From positions 62,001-126,000 of the forward strand of contig NZ_JACCAA010000001.1 in assembly GCF_013408415.1 (NCBI RefSeq): DNA of 64,000 bases, written 5' to 3'. Below, in pieces: positions 43,210 through 52,298 of the stretch. The notes under the pieces were generated by a model, which did no database searches, had not been told where the DNA came from, and saw nothing but the letters and a program-made list of their open reading frames with translations. The DNA comes from Nocardioides daedukensis. GTDB lineage: Bacteria; Actinomycetota; Actinomycetes; Propionibacteriales; Nocardioidaceae. Numbering within the stretch: the first letter of the stretch is position 1; the number at the start of each line of letters is the position of its first letter. The translations under genes were made by a program, and so were the position numbers.

Positions 43210-43225
43210 CCAAACACTAGTCAGG
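43210..43225. promoter_or_regulatory. Operator site E (16-bp motif)
   Basis: CCAAAC-ACTA-GTCAGG preceded by GATAA. It lies upstream of the leader frame and the FabL-like SDR gene and marks the right end of the regulon. Confidence 0.55.
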
Positions 43226-43343
43226 ATAAGACTGTGTGGGGAGTGCCTACCTTCACCGATCTGTGGAGACCCGCCGAAGTGTCGTCGTGACGCGGCACCG
43301 AACCGCTCTGACTCGCACCGGCAGCGACGGGTACTGCCTCGAC

Positions 43344-44336
43344 ATGGCCGACCTGTCCCCGCCGTTGCCCCCAACGTTGCCCGAGCCGTTGCCTGACGAC
43401 GCGCTCGAGGCGCTGGTGCAACTGGACAATCAGGGCACCTGGGAGGTTTTCGGCCGCGAGCTGAAGGTCACCAACCTCGACAAGGTGCTCTTCCCGGCGA
43501 CCGATGCGACGAGCGAACCGGTGACCAAGCGCGAGTTCCTGGCCTACGTGGCACGGATCGCGCCGGTCGCGCTGCCCTACGTCCAGGGCCGCGCACTCAA
43601 CCTGCGCCGCCATCCCGATGGCGCCGACAAGAAGGGCTTCTGGCACAAGCAGCGTCCCGACCACGCGCCCGAGTGGCTGGGTGCCTGGGACAACCCGGAC
43701 GCAGACCCGGGGGAGACAACGACGTACGTCGTGGCCGACGAACCGGCTGCCCTGGTGTGGGCTGCCAACTTCGGTGCCCTGGAGTGGAACCCCTGGACCT
43801 CGCGCACCGACGCCCCGCACGAGCCGACGTACGCCCTGATCGACCTGGACCCGGGGGAGAGCACCACCTGGGAGGAGCTGTTGGTGCTGGCCCGGTTGCA
43901 CCGCACGGCCCTGGAGCACCTGGGCGTCACCTCACGGGCCAAGGTGACCGGCAAGCGGGGCATCCAGATCTGGGTGCCGATCGTGGCGGGCTACACCTTC
44001 GACGACACCCGCAACTGGGTGAAGGGCGTCGCGCGGACGGTGGGCAAGGTGGTGCCCGAGCTGGTGAGCTGGGAGTGGGAGGTCAAGAAACGCAAGGGTT
44101 TGGCGCGACTCGACTACACCCAGAACGCGATCAACAAGACCCTGGTCGCGCCGTGGTCGACCCGGCCCACTCCCGGGGCGACGGTGTCGGTGCCGATCAC
44201 CTGGGACGAGCTCGACGACCCCGACCTGCGACCGGACCGCTGGACGATCCGGACGGCGCTGGATCGTCTCGAGGAGAAGGGTGATCCGTTCCGCGCGGCG
44301 CTGGGATCGGCGCAGGAGCTGCCCGCCTTCGAGTGA
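43344..44336 (+). CDS. LigD-type polymerase/primase domain protein, stand-alone
   Basis: A 330-residue archaeo-eukaryotic primase-fold polymerase. RHPDGADKKGFWHKQRPDH and the metal-binding DxD in YALIDLDPGE are LigD polymerase hallmarks, and GKRGIQIWVPI and RLDYTQNAINKTLVAPWSTR complete the active site. There is no ligase or phosphoesterase domain and no ku gene in view. It may act in end-joining or gap filling with partners encoded elsewhere. The ATG at 43344 gives a plausible N-terminus; the start is not well supported. A terminator follows. Confidence 0.85.
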   Translation: MADLSPPLPPTLPEPLPDDALEALVQLDNQGTWEVFGRELKVTNLDKVLFPATDATSEPVTKREFLAYVARIAPVALPYVQGRALNLRRHPDGADKKGFWHKQRPDHAPEWLGAWDNPDADPGETTTYVVADEPAALVWAANFGALEWNPWTSRTDAPHEPTYALIDLDPGESTTWEELLVLARLHRTALEHLGVTSRAKVTGKRGIQIWVPIVAGYTFDDTRNWVKGVARTVGKVVPELVSWEWEVKKRKGLARLDYTQNAINKTLVAPWSTRPTPGATVSVPITWDELDDPDLRPDRWTIRTALDRLEEKGDPFRAALGSAQELPAFE

Positions 44337-44360
44337 TCCGAAGTCAGGCTGCGATGAGTG

Positions 44361-44393
44361 CCACACCCGGGAATGAATCGGTGCCGGGTGTGG
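44361..44393 (+). terminator. Hairpin terminator after the polymerase gene
   Basis: A perfect 10-bp stem (44361-44370 and 44384-44393), loop of 13 nt. The rest of the 299-nt gap to the symporter gene holds a 14-nt CG-rich palindrome (44600-44613) and no gene that I can see. Confidence 0.55.
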
Positions 44394-44635
44394 GTTGACC
44401 TGTCGTGCACCTACTTCCGACGGCTCGGGTCGACACGACCCGGGGCAACACAGCCAGAGGCGACCTGCTCACGCGTCGCCTCGTCGTCGACCTCGTGCGC
44501 CTGCAGCTGCACTCCTGTCGCCGCTGACCTCGGCGCGTCCGGCCTGCCGGCTGGCGACGCGCCCTCAGCTCCCCTCCCCACATCCCGGAGGCGACGACGC
44601 GCGCGATCGCGCGACGCGCCAGCGAAAGGCACCCC

Positions 44636-46009
44636 ATGAGCTCCACTGCCCAGAGCGCAGCGCCCACCAAGCGGCGCTGGCTTCCCTCCTTCGGCGTCCA
44701 GGTCCTGATCGGTCTGGTGCTCGGCGTCGTGGTCGGGCTGATCGCCCGCTCGATGGGCGCCGACGGCGTCGACTCCGCCACCGGCGAGGTCGACCCCAAC
44801 TGGTTGACCGAGACCCTGACCATCGTCGGCAGCACCTTCGTGACCCTGCTGCGCGCGATCGTCCCGCCGCTGGTCTTCCTGGCCATCGTCGCCTCGATCG
44901 CCAACCTGCGTGAGGTCACCGGCGCGGCCCGCCTGGCCTGGAAGACGCTCGCCTGGTTCGCGATCACGGCTCTGATCGCCGTCGGCATCGGCATCGTGCT
45001 GGGCCTGGTCCTGCAGCCGGGCAACCACACGAGTGTCTCCTCGGATGCGGCCGCCGCACCCGGCAAGACCGGCTCGTGGCTGGACTTCCTCACCGGCCTC
45101 GTCCCGGAGAACGTGATGGGCCTCCAGGCCAGCGCCGGTGGCGACGGCTCGGTCGGCCTCTCCTTCAACGTGCTCCAGATCCTGGTCGTCGCCATCGCCA
45201 TCGGCGTCGCGGCACTCAAGGTGGGCGAGGCGGCGGAGCCGTTCCTGGGCGTGGTCCGCTCGGCGCTCGCCGTCGTGCAGAAGGTGCTGTGGTGGATCAT
45301 CCTGCTCGCCCCGATCGCCACCGTCGGCTTGCTGGGCAACGCGGTCGCCTCCTACGGCTGGGACGCCCTGGGCTCGCTCGGCACCTTCGCGATCGCCGTG
45401 TACGTCGGCCTGGCGCTGGTGCTGCTGGTCGTCTACCCGACCCTGCTGCGACTCAACGGCCTCTCGATCCGCCAGTTCTTCTCGGGCGCCTGGCCCGCGA
45501 TCCAGCTGGCCTTCGTGTCGCGTTCCTCGATCGGCACAATGCCGGTGACCCAGTCGGTGACCGAGCGCAACCTCGGTGTCCCGCGCGCCTATGCCTCGTT
45601 CGCGGTTCCGCTGGGTGCGACCACCAAGATGGACGGCTGCGCCTCCATCTACCCGGCCATCTCGGCGATCTTCGTGGCGCAGTTCTTCGGCCTCGAGCTG
45701 TCGGTCTTCGACTATGTGCTGATCGCCTTCGTCTCCGTGATCGGCTCGGCCGCGACCGCCGGTGTCACCGGCGCCGTGGTGATGCTGACCCTGACCCTGT
45801 CCACGCTGGGTCTTCCGCTGGCCGGCGTCGGCCTGCTGCTGGCGATCGACCCGATCCTCGACATGGGTCGCACGGCGGTCAACGTGGCCGGCCAGGCGCT
45901 GGTGCCGACGATCGTGGCGAAGCGCGAAGGCATCCTGGACGAGACGGCGTACGACGCCCCACGTCGCGGCGCCGCCTGGCGCGAGGACGAGGAGCTCGTC
46001 ACCGCCTGA
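44636..46009 (+). CDS. Dicarboxylate/amino-acid:cation symporter (DAACS family)
   Basis: A 457-residue secondary transporter of the GltP/DctA family with eight helices and two re-entrant loops. The Ser-rich re-entrant motif is SRSSIGTMP (about 300-308), and the cation-site loop is GATTKMDGCASIYPA, close to the NMDGT consensus. It imports C4-dicarboxylates or glutamate/aspartate with Na+ or H+. The ATG follows GAAAGG. It is monocistronic, with a strong terminator after it. Confidence 0.88.
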   Translation: MSSTAQSAAPTKRRWLPSFGVQVLIGLVLGVVVGLIARSMGADGVDSATGEVDPNWLTETLTIVGSTFVTLLRAIVPPLVFLAIVASIANLREVTGAARLAWKTLAWFAITALIAVGIGIVLGLVLQPGNHTSVSSDAAAAPGKTGSWLDFLTGLVPENVMGLQASAGGDGSVGLSFNVLQILVVAIAIGVAALKVGEAAEPFLGVVRSALAVVQKVLWWIILLAPIATVGLLGNAVASYGWDALGSLGTFAIAVYVGLALVLLVVYPTLLRLNGLSIRQFFSGAWPAIQLAFVSRSSIGTMPVTQSVTERNLGVPRAYASFAVPLGATTKMDGCASIYPAISAIFVAQFFGLELSVFDYVLIAFVSVIGSAATAGVTGAVVMLTLTLSTLGLPLAGVGLLLAIDPILDMGRTAVNVAGQALVPTIVAKREGILDETAYDAPRRGAAWREDEELVTA

Positions 46010-46035
46010 GCCTCGGGGTCGAGTCCCCAACCAAA

Positions 46036-46074
46036 GGGTGGGTCCGCAGTCGCAACTGGACTGCGGACCCACCC
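46036..46074 (+). terminator. Strong hairpin terminator after the symporter gene
   Basis: A perfect 16-bp stem (46036-46051 and 46059-46074) with a 7-nt loop, followed by GTTTCG. Confidence 0.8.
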
Positions 46075-46192
46075 GTTTCGCGTTCCGTTGCGCCAGGAGG
46101 GGCCAGTCGCGACACGCCGATTGGTCGCGCCGCCGCGCGGTCTGTGGTTGGTTTGTTTTCGGCCGAACGGACTATGACGGGGTGATCCGGAC

Positions 46193-46834
46193 ATGTGGGA
46201 GTTCATCAGGGACCGCTGGGATCTCATTGCCTACAACGCCCTGCAGCATGCGAACCTGGTCTTCCAGGCCGTGTTCGTCGCCACCCTGGTCGCGGTCGCG
46301 CTGGCCGTCGTGGTCAACCGCTTCCGGTTCCTGGACCCGATCGCCAACACGCTCTCGGCCATCGGACTGACCATCCCGTCCTTCGCGCTCGTCGGCCTGC
46401 TGTTGCCGCTGACCAAGATCGGTGCGGTCACCGCCTTCACCTGTGTCGCCTTCTATGCGGCGCTTCCGATCCTGCGCAACGCCGTCGTCGGGTTCGGCCA
46501 GGTCGACAAGGACCTGGTGGAGTCGGCCAAGGGGATGGGGATGACCGAAGCCGGCATCCTGCTCCGGGTCCGGTTGCCGCTGGCCTGGCCGGTCATCCAC
46601 GCCGGAGTGCGGACCTCGGTGCAGATGTCGATGGGCATCGCCGCCATCGCTGCCTATGTCCTCGGTCCCGGGCTCGGTGGCTACATCTTCACCGGGCTCT
46701 CGCAGGCCGGGGGAGCCAACGCCATCAACTACGCCGTCGTCGGCACGGTCGGCATCGTGATCGTGGCGCTGATTGCCGACCTGCTGATGCTCCTGCTGGG
46801 GCGAGTCACCATCTCGAAGGGAATCCGCGCATGA
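46193..46834 (+). CDS. Osmoprotectant ABC transporter permease (OpuCB-like)
   Basis: A 213-residue permease with five to six helices. The ATPase-contact loop reads ESAKGMGMTEAGILLRVRLPLAWPV (about 105-129). It belongs to the ProW/OpuCB group and forms a heteromeric channel with the second permease of the operon. It is the first gene of a four-gene unit (permease, ATPase, permease, receptor). The next gene starts within its stop (ATGA). Confidence 0.87.
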   Translation: MWEFIRDRWDLIAYNALQHANLVFQAVFVATLVAVALAVVVNRFRFLDPIANTLSAIGLTIPSFALVGLLLPLTKIGAVTAFTCVAFYAALPILRNAVVGFGQVDKDLVESAKGMGMTEAGILLRVRLPLAWPVIHAGVRTSVQMSMGIAAIAAYVLGPGLGGYIFTGLSQAGGANAINYAVVGTVGIVIVALIADLLMLLLGRVTISKGIRA

Positions 46835-48084
46835 CCGAGACGAACGCATCCACCAGCGAGGTCGGGGACGACAGCGGGCGGAAGATCAGCGGTGCCGAGC
46901 TCCGGCTCGAGGCAGTGAGCAAGCGCTACCCGGGCCAGAAGGTCTCTGCGGTCGAGTCGCTCTCGTTGACCATCCCGGCAGGGGAGATCGTCGCGTTCGT
47001 CGGCCCCTCGGGCTGCGGCAAGACCACCTCGCTGAAGATGATCAACCGGCTGATCGAACCCACCTCGGGCACGATCCTGCTCGACGGCGAGGACATCCGG
47101 AAGGAGAGCGCGACCAGCCTGCGACGCAAGATCGGCTATGTGATCCAGGGCGGCAGCCTCTTCCCGCACATGAGCGTGGCCACCAACGTCGGCGTGGTGC
47201 CCAAGATGCTGGGCTGGAAGGCCGATCGGATCAGTGCTCGCGTCGACGAGTTGCTCGACCTGGTCGGCCTGGACCCGGACCGCTATCGCGACCGCTATCC
47301 CCGTGAGCTCTCCGGCGGACAGCAGCAGCGAGTCGGCGTCGCCCGCGGGCTCGCCGCCGATCCGCCAGTGATCCTGATGGACGAACCGTTCGGCGCGGTC
47401 GACCCGATCACCCGCCAGCGACTGCAGGACGAGCTGATCTCCATCCAGCGTGAGCTCGGCAAGACCATCGTGTGCGTCACCCATGACATCGACGAGGCGA
47501 TCAAGCTGGGCGATCGGATCCTGATCCTCCAGGAGGGCGCGAAGATCGCGCAGTACGACACCCCCGAGAACATCCTCGCCGCCCCCGCCAACGACTTCGT
47601 CGCGGACTTCGTCGGTGCCGGCTCGACGCTCAAGCAGCTCTCGCTGACCCGGGTCCGGTCCCTCGAGCTGGGCAAGCCGACGATGGCGCACGTCGGCGAC
47701 GACACCGGGCCGGTGCTGGCCCGGGCCGAGGAGGCCGGCGACGCGGCCATCGTGGTCCTCGACGACCGCGAGCGCCCGGTGGCCTGGCCGTGGCTGCGGC
47801 AGGTCCGCGGTCACGACAAGGTCAGGGGAATGCCCCGCGAGAACCTGGTCACCCTGGACGAGGCGGCGACGCTCAACGACGCCTTGGACACCATGCTGAC
47901 CGCGACCCACTCCAAGGCGATCGTCACCGGCGACCGGGACCGATATCTCGGTGTCATCGACTTCGAGTCCGTCACCGAGCACATGCGGCAGACCGAGCGG
48001 GACGCGGCCGAGCGGGTCGAGCAGGCCGGCCACGAGCAGCCCGAGGACTCCGCAGCACCGGCTGGGGTGGAGAGCGATGGCTGA
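46831..48084 (+). CDS. Osmoprotectant ABC transporter ATP-binding protein with CBS region (OpuCA-like)
   Basis: A 417-residue ATPase. Walker A is GPSGCGKTT (about 57-65), the signature LSGGQQQR, and Walker B VILMDEPFGAVDP. The C-terminal 150 residues form the CBS pair (AIVVLDDRERPVAWPW, then AIVTGDRDRYLGVIDFESV), which in OpuA/OpuC senses ionic strength or cyclic-di-AMP. The ATG overlaps the first permease stop by 4 nt, and the second permease overlaps its end by 8 nt. Confidence 0.9.
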   Translation: MTETNASTSEVGDDSGRKISGAELRLEAVSKRYPGQKVSAVESLSLTIPAGEIVAFVGPSGCGKTTSLKMINRLIEPTSGTILLDGEDIRKESATSLRRKIGYVIQGGSLFPHMSVATNVGVVPKMLGWKADRISARVDELLDLVGLDPDRYRDRYPRELSGGQQQRVGVARGLAADPPVILMDEPFGAVDPITRQRLQDELISIQRELGKTIVCVTHDIDEAIKLGDRILILQEGAKIAQYDTPENILAAPANDFVADFVGAGSTLKQLSLTRVRSLELGKPTMAHVGDDTGPVLARAEEAGDAAIVVLDDRERPVAWPWLRQVRGHDKVRGMPRENLVTLDEAATLNDALDTMLTATHSKAIVTGDRDRYLGVIDFESVTEHMRQTERDAAERVEQAGHEQPEDSAAPAGVESDG

Positions 48085-48868
48085 GCTCACCACCGCGCCG
48101 GTGGAGGACGTCCCCGGCGAGAAGCGCTCGGCCCGGGTGATCACCCGCGAGATGGTGCTGATGCTCACCGTCCCGCCGATCCTGGTGGCCGCGGTCTTCG
48201 GTGGCTTCGTGTGGTGGCGACAGACCGCAGAGCTGGACACCGTGGAGGCCAACCAGCTGCGCTGGTCCGAACTCCGCTCCCTGATGTGGGAGCACGTGCA
48301 GCTGACCGTCGTGGCCGCCATCATCGTGGTGCTGATCGCAGTGCCGTTGGGGATCATGCTCACCCGGCCCGCGTTCCGGCTCGCGGTCCCGTTCGTGATC
48401 GCGATCGCCAACGCCGGACAGGCCGCACCGTCGGTGGGCCTCATCGTGCTGCTCTTCCTGTGGCTCGACGGCGGCTTCTGGACCGCCATCTGGGCGCTCA
48501 GCCTCTATGGGCTGCTGCCGGTCCTGCGCAACACCATCGTCGGCATCGAGGGGATCGATCCGACCCTGGTCGAGGCCGGCAGGGGCATCGGGATGACCAA
48601 CTCGATGACGCTGTTCAAGATCGAGCTGCCGCTCGCGGTGCCGGTGATCATGGCCGGGGTCCGGACCTCGCTGGTGCTGATCGCGGGCACGGCCTCCTTG
48701 GCCTGCTTCATCAACGCCGGTGGGCTCGGCGAGATCCTGCAGACCGGGATCAGCCTCTTCCGGTTCTCGTTGATGGTGACCGGAGCGGTGCTGATCGCCC
48801 TGCTGGCACTGCTGATCGAGTGGTTGGGCCGTGTTCTCGAGCTGGTCACCCGACCGAAGGGGATCTGA
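48077..48868 (+). CDS. Osmoprotectant ABC transporter permease (OpuCD-like)
   Basis: A 263-residue permease with an N-terminal extension and helix (about 27-47) before the usual core. The coupling loop EAGRGIGMTNSMTLFKIELPLAVPVIMAG is present. It pairs with the permease at 46193-46834. The binding-protein gene starts at once after its stop. Confidence 0.87.
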   Translation: MAELTTAPVEDVPGEKRSARVITREMVLMLTVPPILVAAVFGGFVWWRQTAELDTVEANQLRWSELRSLMWEHVQLTVVAAIIVVLIAVPLGIMLTRPAFRLAVPFVIAIANAGQAAPSVGLIVLLFLWLDGGFWTAIWALSLYGLLPVLRNTIVGIEGIDPTLVEAGRGIGMTNSMTLFKIELPLAVPVIMAGVRTSLVLIAGTASLACFINAGGLGEILQTGISLFRFSLMVTGAVLIALLALLIEWLGRVLELVTRPKGI

Positions 48869-48871
48869 GTG

Positions 48872-49864
48872 ATGTCACGACGTCGACACACGTCCGTCTC
48901 GGTGACCGCCGTCCTCGCCTGCCTGGGGTTGTTGCTCTCCGGCTGCGGCTTGGGCACGGCGGCCGGGCCGGTCCGCACAGGTGAGCTCGCGGGTCCGCTG
49001 TCGGACATCAAGTCATTGGACGGACTCAAGATCTCGATCGGCTCGAAGAACTTCTCCGAGAACATCATCCTCGGCAAGATGGCGGTCACCCTGTTGTCTT
49101 CGGCCGGTGCCGACGTGATCGACCTGACCAACATCCCCGGCAGCTCTGCCGCGCGACAGGCGCACCTCGAGGGCCAGGTCGACGCGATGTGGGAATACAC
49201 CGGCACCGGGTGGATCACTTATCTCGGCCACGACAAGCCGATCCCGGACGAGAAGGAGCAATATCTCGCCGTACGCGACGAGGACCTGGCCAAGAACGGC
49301 CTGGCCTGGCTCCCCGCGGCGCCGATGAACAACACCTACGGGTTCGCGATGACGCAGTCCACGGCGAAGAAGTTCGGCATCACCAAGCTGTCCGAGATCA
49401 AGGACATCCCGGTCGCCGAGCGGACCTTCTGTGTCGAGTCGGAGTTCACCAACAGGCCCGACGGCCTGCCGGGGATGCTGAAGACCTACGGCATCGAGCA
49501 GGGCAAGGCCGACGGTGTGCCCGAGAAGAACCTGAAGACCTACCAGACCGGCGCCGTCTACAGCGCCACGGCCAAGGGCGAGTGCAACTTCGGCGAGGTC
49601 TTCACCACCGACGGCCGGATCGAGGCGCTGGACCTGGTGGTGCTCGAGGACGACAAGTCCTACTTCCCGAAGTACAACGTCTCGCTCGTGATCGCCGAGG
49701 ACATCCTCGAGGACTATCCGCAGATCGCTGACCTGCTCGCCCCGGTGACCGAGAAGCTGACCGACGAGGCGCTGCTCAAGCTCAACGCGAAGGTCGATGT
49801 GGACGGTCAGGAGCCGGTGGACGTGGCCTACGAGTGGTTGACCGAAGAGGGCTTCATCTCCTGA
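48872..49864 (+). CDS. Osmoprotectant (glycine betaine/choline-type) binding lipoprotein (OpuCC-like)
   Basis: A 330-residue receptor with lipobox LLSGC (C25). The mature domain opens with KISIGSKNFSENIILGKMAV, the signature of OpuAC/OpuBC-type quaternary-amine receptors, and has MWEYTGTGWITYLG with likely cage aromatics. It delivers betaine, choline or a related compatible solute to the OpuC-type permeases. ATG 48872 is chosen; GTG 48869 is equally possible. It is the last gene of the operon. Confidence 0.88.
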   Translation: MSRRRHTSVSVTAVLACLGLLLSGCGLGTAAGPVRTGELAGPLSDIKSLDGLKISIGSKNFSENIILGKMAVTLLSSAGADVIDLTNIPGSSAARQAHLEGQVDAMWEYTGTGWITYLGHDKPIPDEKEQYLAVRDEDLAKNGLAWLPAAPMNNTYGFAMTQSTAKKFGITKLSEIKDIPVAERTFCVESEFTNRPDGLPGMLKTYGIEQGKADGVPEKNLKTYQTGAVYSATAKGECNFGEVFTTDGRIEALDLVVLEDDKSYFPKYNVSLVIAEDILEDYPQIADLLAPVTEKLTDEALLKLNAKVDVDGQEPVDVAYEWLTEEGFIS

Positions 49865-49879
49865 GGGCCCGCGGGGCGC

Positions 49880-50788
49880 TCAGGACTCGTTCGGCTCGAC
49901 GGCTGCGGCCGGGCTCTGGTCGTTGGCGACGTTGCGCGCACTCGTGGAGCGCCCGAGCGCGGCGACCTCGGCGTCCATCCGGGGGAGGATCTCCGGGACG
50001 AACTTCAGCACCGGCTTGTTGCCGGTCGCGGAGTTGACCAGGTTGCGGTTCAGTCCGATGCCGCGGACCCAGCCGGGGCAGTAGACGTGGCGTTGCCGCT
50101 TCTCGATGCCCTTGGCGAACGCCTTGACGCAGGCATCCACCGAGGTGGTCCGGTTCAGCGGGAAGGGCAGCCTGGAGAGCATCTCGCGGAACGAGGGCAG
50201 GTCCTTCTTGACGTCCTGGACCAGCGGGGTGTCGATCCACGACATGTGCGCGCTGCCGACGTCGACGCCCTGGTGGGCGAGCTCGAGGCGCAGCGCGTTC
50301 GCGAAGTGCTCGGCACCGGCCTTGCTCGCGTTGTAGGCCGCAAGCCCGGGCGCGGCGGTGAACGCGGCCAACGACGACACGACCAGGAAGTAGCCACCGG
50401 AGTCGACGAGTGCGGGGATCGTGGCGCGCGCGGTGTGGAAGACGCCGAGGACGTTGATGTCCATCACCCGCTTGAACGTGGCCGGGTCCACGCCCATCAC
50501 CGAGCCATAGCTGGCGATCCCGGCGTTGGCGACGACGGTGTCGATGCGGCCGAACCGCTCGACCACCTGGTCTGCGGCGGCCTGCATCGCGCTCAGGTCG
50601 CAGACGTCGGCGACGAGGGGGAGCACGGCGTCGGAGCCGATCACCGCGGCGGTCTCGTGCAGAGCCGTCTCGTCGAGGTCGGTGATGGCGACCTTGTGGC
50701 CACGCCCGACGAGTTCCTTGGCGAGCTCGGCCCCGATCCCGCGAGCACCGCCAGTGATGAGGACGACCTGCTCCGACGAGTGACCCAT
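49880..50788 (-). CDS. SDR family oxidoreductase with C-terminal extension
   Basis: A 302-residue SDR with LITGGARGIGAELAKEL, VANAGIASYG, and the catalytic residues in VSSLAAFTAAPGLAAYNASK. The C-terminal 60 residues (GWVRGIGLNRNLVNSATGNK and on) are typical of actinobacterial SDRs of this length. The ATG at 50788 follows GGGAG; a start at 50800 lacks a site. It is the last gene in the leftward MarR-divergent operon, 83 nt after the hydratase gene, and may be independently expressed. Confidence 0.78.
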   Translation of the reverse strand: MGHSSEQVVLITGGARGIGAELAKELVGRGHKVAITDLDETALHETAAVIGSDAVLPLVADVCDLSAMQAAADQVVERFGRIDTVVANAGIASYGSVMGVDPATFKRVMDINVLGVFHTARATIPALVDSGGYFLVVSSLAAFTAAPGLAAYNASKAGAEHFANALRLELAHQGVDVGSAHMSWIDTPLVQDVKKDLPSFREMLSRLPFPLNRTTSVDACVKAFAKGIEKRQRHVYCPGWVRGIGLNRNLVNSATGNKPVLKFVPEILPRMDAEVAALGRSTSARNVANDQSPAAAVEPNES

Positions 50789-50871
50789 GTGAACTCCCAA
50801 GTTGTGACGGTCAGCTGTGACGACCTGTGCACTGACACGCTAGGGGATCTGGGTCGACGTCGGTCAAGGTC

Positions 50872-51651
50872 TCAGGCGCGCACCCGCAGGCTGCCGAGTC
50901 CCTCGATGACCAGGTCGTACGTCGTGCCAGCGGCCATCGGCGTTGCGTCGGTGAGTGCACCGGCGAGCACGAGTGAGCCCGCAGGCAGCACCTCGCTCTG
51001 TGCGGCCACGTGTTCGGTGAGCAACGCGAGTGCCTGCAACGGCTGGCCGAGGACAGCGGCCCCGGTGGCCTCGTGGACCACCTCGCCGTCGACAGCTACG
51101 GTGCAACCGAGTGCGGCCAGGTCACCCACGTCGGCCAGCCGGTGACGCTCGGGAGCGAGCACTACACCGGCAGCGCTGGTGTTGTCGGCGAGCACGTCGG
51201 CCAGGCGGAACCGATAGCCGGTGAACCGGGAGTCGATGATCTCGGCGGCCAGCAGCACCGAGTCGACGTACTGGCCGATCTCGTCGATGCCGACCGGCTC
51301 GCTGATGTCACGCGAGGTGACGAAGGCGATCTCCGGCTCGATCCTGGGTTGGGCCCACTCGTCGAGGCGAGCGGCGACCTCGTCGGCCGAGACCACCATC
51401 GCGTCGGTGAGGAACCCGACGATCGGGCGCGCGACTCCCATCCGCTCCTGCTTGGCGTGGCTGGTCAGTCCGAGCTTGGCGCCGATCACCTTCTCTCCGC
51501 GGGCGATTCGCGCGGACCGGTCGTGCAGTTGGGCCGCATAGCCCCACAGCTCATCGAGGTCGGGGTGGGTGTCGGTGAACCGCTCGACGGGGGTGCGGGT
51601 CGAGCGTGCGGTGGCCAGGATGGTGTGGGCGTCCTCGGGGGCAAGGCTCAT
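50872..51651 (-). CDS. 2-keto-4-pentenoate hydratase-like protein (FAH superfamily, MhpD-type)
   Basis: A 259-residue protein of the MhpD/HpcG family. The metal-site region IEPEIAFVTSRDI and GAKLGLTSHAKQERMGV (substrate loop) are conserved, and DVLADNTSAAGVVLAPE follows. The family hydrates 2-hydroxy-dienoates or decarboxylates oxalocrotonates made by meta-cleavage of catechols. The ATG overlaps the alpha/beta hydrolase gene stop by 4 nt. Confidence 0.8.
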   Translation of the reverse strand: MSLAPEDAHTILATARSTRTPVERFTDTHPDLDELWGYAAQLHDRSARIARGEKVIGAKLGLTSHAKQERMGVARPIVGFLTDAMVVSADEVAARLDEWAQPRIEPEIAFVTSRDISEPVGIDEIGQYVDSVLLAAEIIDSRFTGYRFRLADVLADNTSAAGVVLAPERHRLADVGDLAALGCTVAVDGEVVHEATGAAVLGQPLQALALLTEHVAAQSEVLPAGSLVLAGALTDATPMAAGTTYDLVIEGLGSLRVRA

Positions 51652-52295
51652 GACTCGACCGTAGCGTCCGATCCGATCAGCTGCCCGAGCCAGACGACCA
51701 GCTCGTCGAGTGCGGCTCGGGTGATGCCGTGCCCGCCGCCGTCGCGGTGCCCGGTGACGGTGGCACCGGAGACCTCGTGCAGGTGCTGCCAGGTGTTGTC
51801 GAGCAGCTCGCGGGGGATGACGTGGTCGGCGTCGCCCTGGGCGACGAAGACCGGCACTCCACTCAGCGCGCCCTGCTCCACCGGGACTCCGCCGTCGAAG
51901 GGGAGGGTTCCGTAGAGGATGGCCGCGCCGGCCAGGCGTTTCGGGTCGTCGAGCAGGAGGCCGCCGGCGAAGGCGGCGCCGCCGCTGAAGCCGACCAGCA
52001 CGACCGGACGGCCGGCAGGTGCGACGTCGTCGAGCCAGCCACGGAACCACGCCATGGTCTCGGCGAGCGACTCGGGCACCGGGCGGCCGATGCCGCGGTT
52101 GGCGAACCACGCATAGCCGCCGCCCTCGGCGATCGGCGCACGCACGGCGGCGTACGACACCCCCTTCGGCAGGTGCGCGGCGAGCGAGATGATCTCCTGC
52201 TCGTGCGACCCCCGGCCGTGCAGCAGTACGACGAGTGGCTGGGTCGGGTCGTCGGCTTCGTGGAAGGCGGCGATGGGGGTGTCGAACGTGGTCAT
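51648..52295 (-). CDS. Alpha/beta hydrolase (carboxylesterase/phospholipase-like, MhqD-type)
   Basis: A 215-residue serine hydrolase. The oxyanion region is VLLHGRGSHEQE, the nucleophile elbow GFSGGAAFAGG, the acid is in VAQGDADHVIP, and the His in GGHGITRAAL. The size and GFSGG elbow match the carboxylesterase/phospholipase group that contains MhqD of quinone-resistance operons. It lies 3 nt downstream of the VOC gene and is coupled to the hydratase gene. Confidence 0.8.
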   Translation of the reverse strand: MTTFDTPIAAFHEADDPTQPLVVLLHGRGSHEQEIISLAAHLPKGVSYAAVRAPIAEGGGYAWFANRGIGRPVPESLAETMAWFRGWLDDVAPAGRPVVLVGFSGGAAFAGGLLLDDPKRLAGAAILYGTLPFDGGVPVEQGALSGVPVFVAQGDADHVIPRELLDNTWQHLHEVSGATVTGHRDGGGHGITRAALDELVVWLGQLIGSDATVES

Positions 52296-52298
52296 GGT

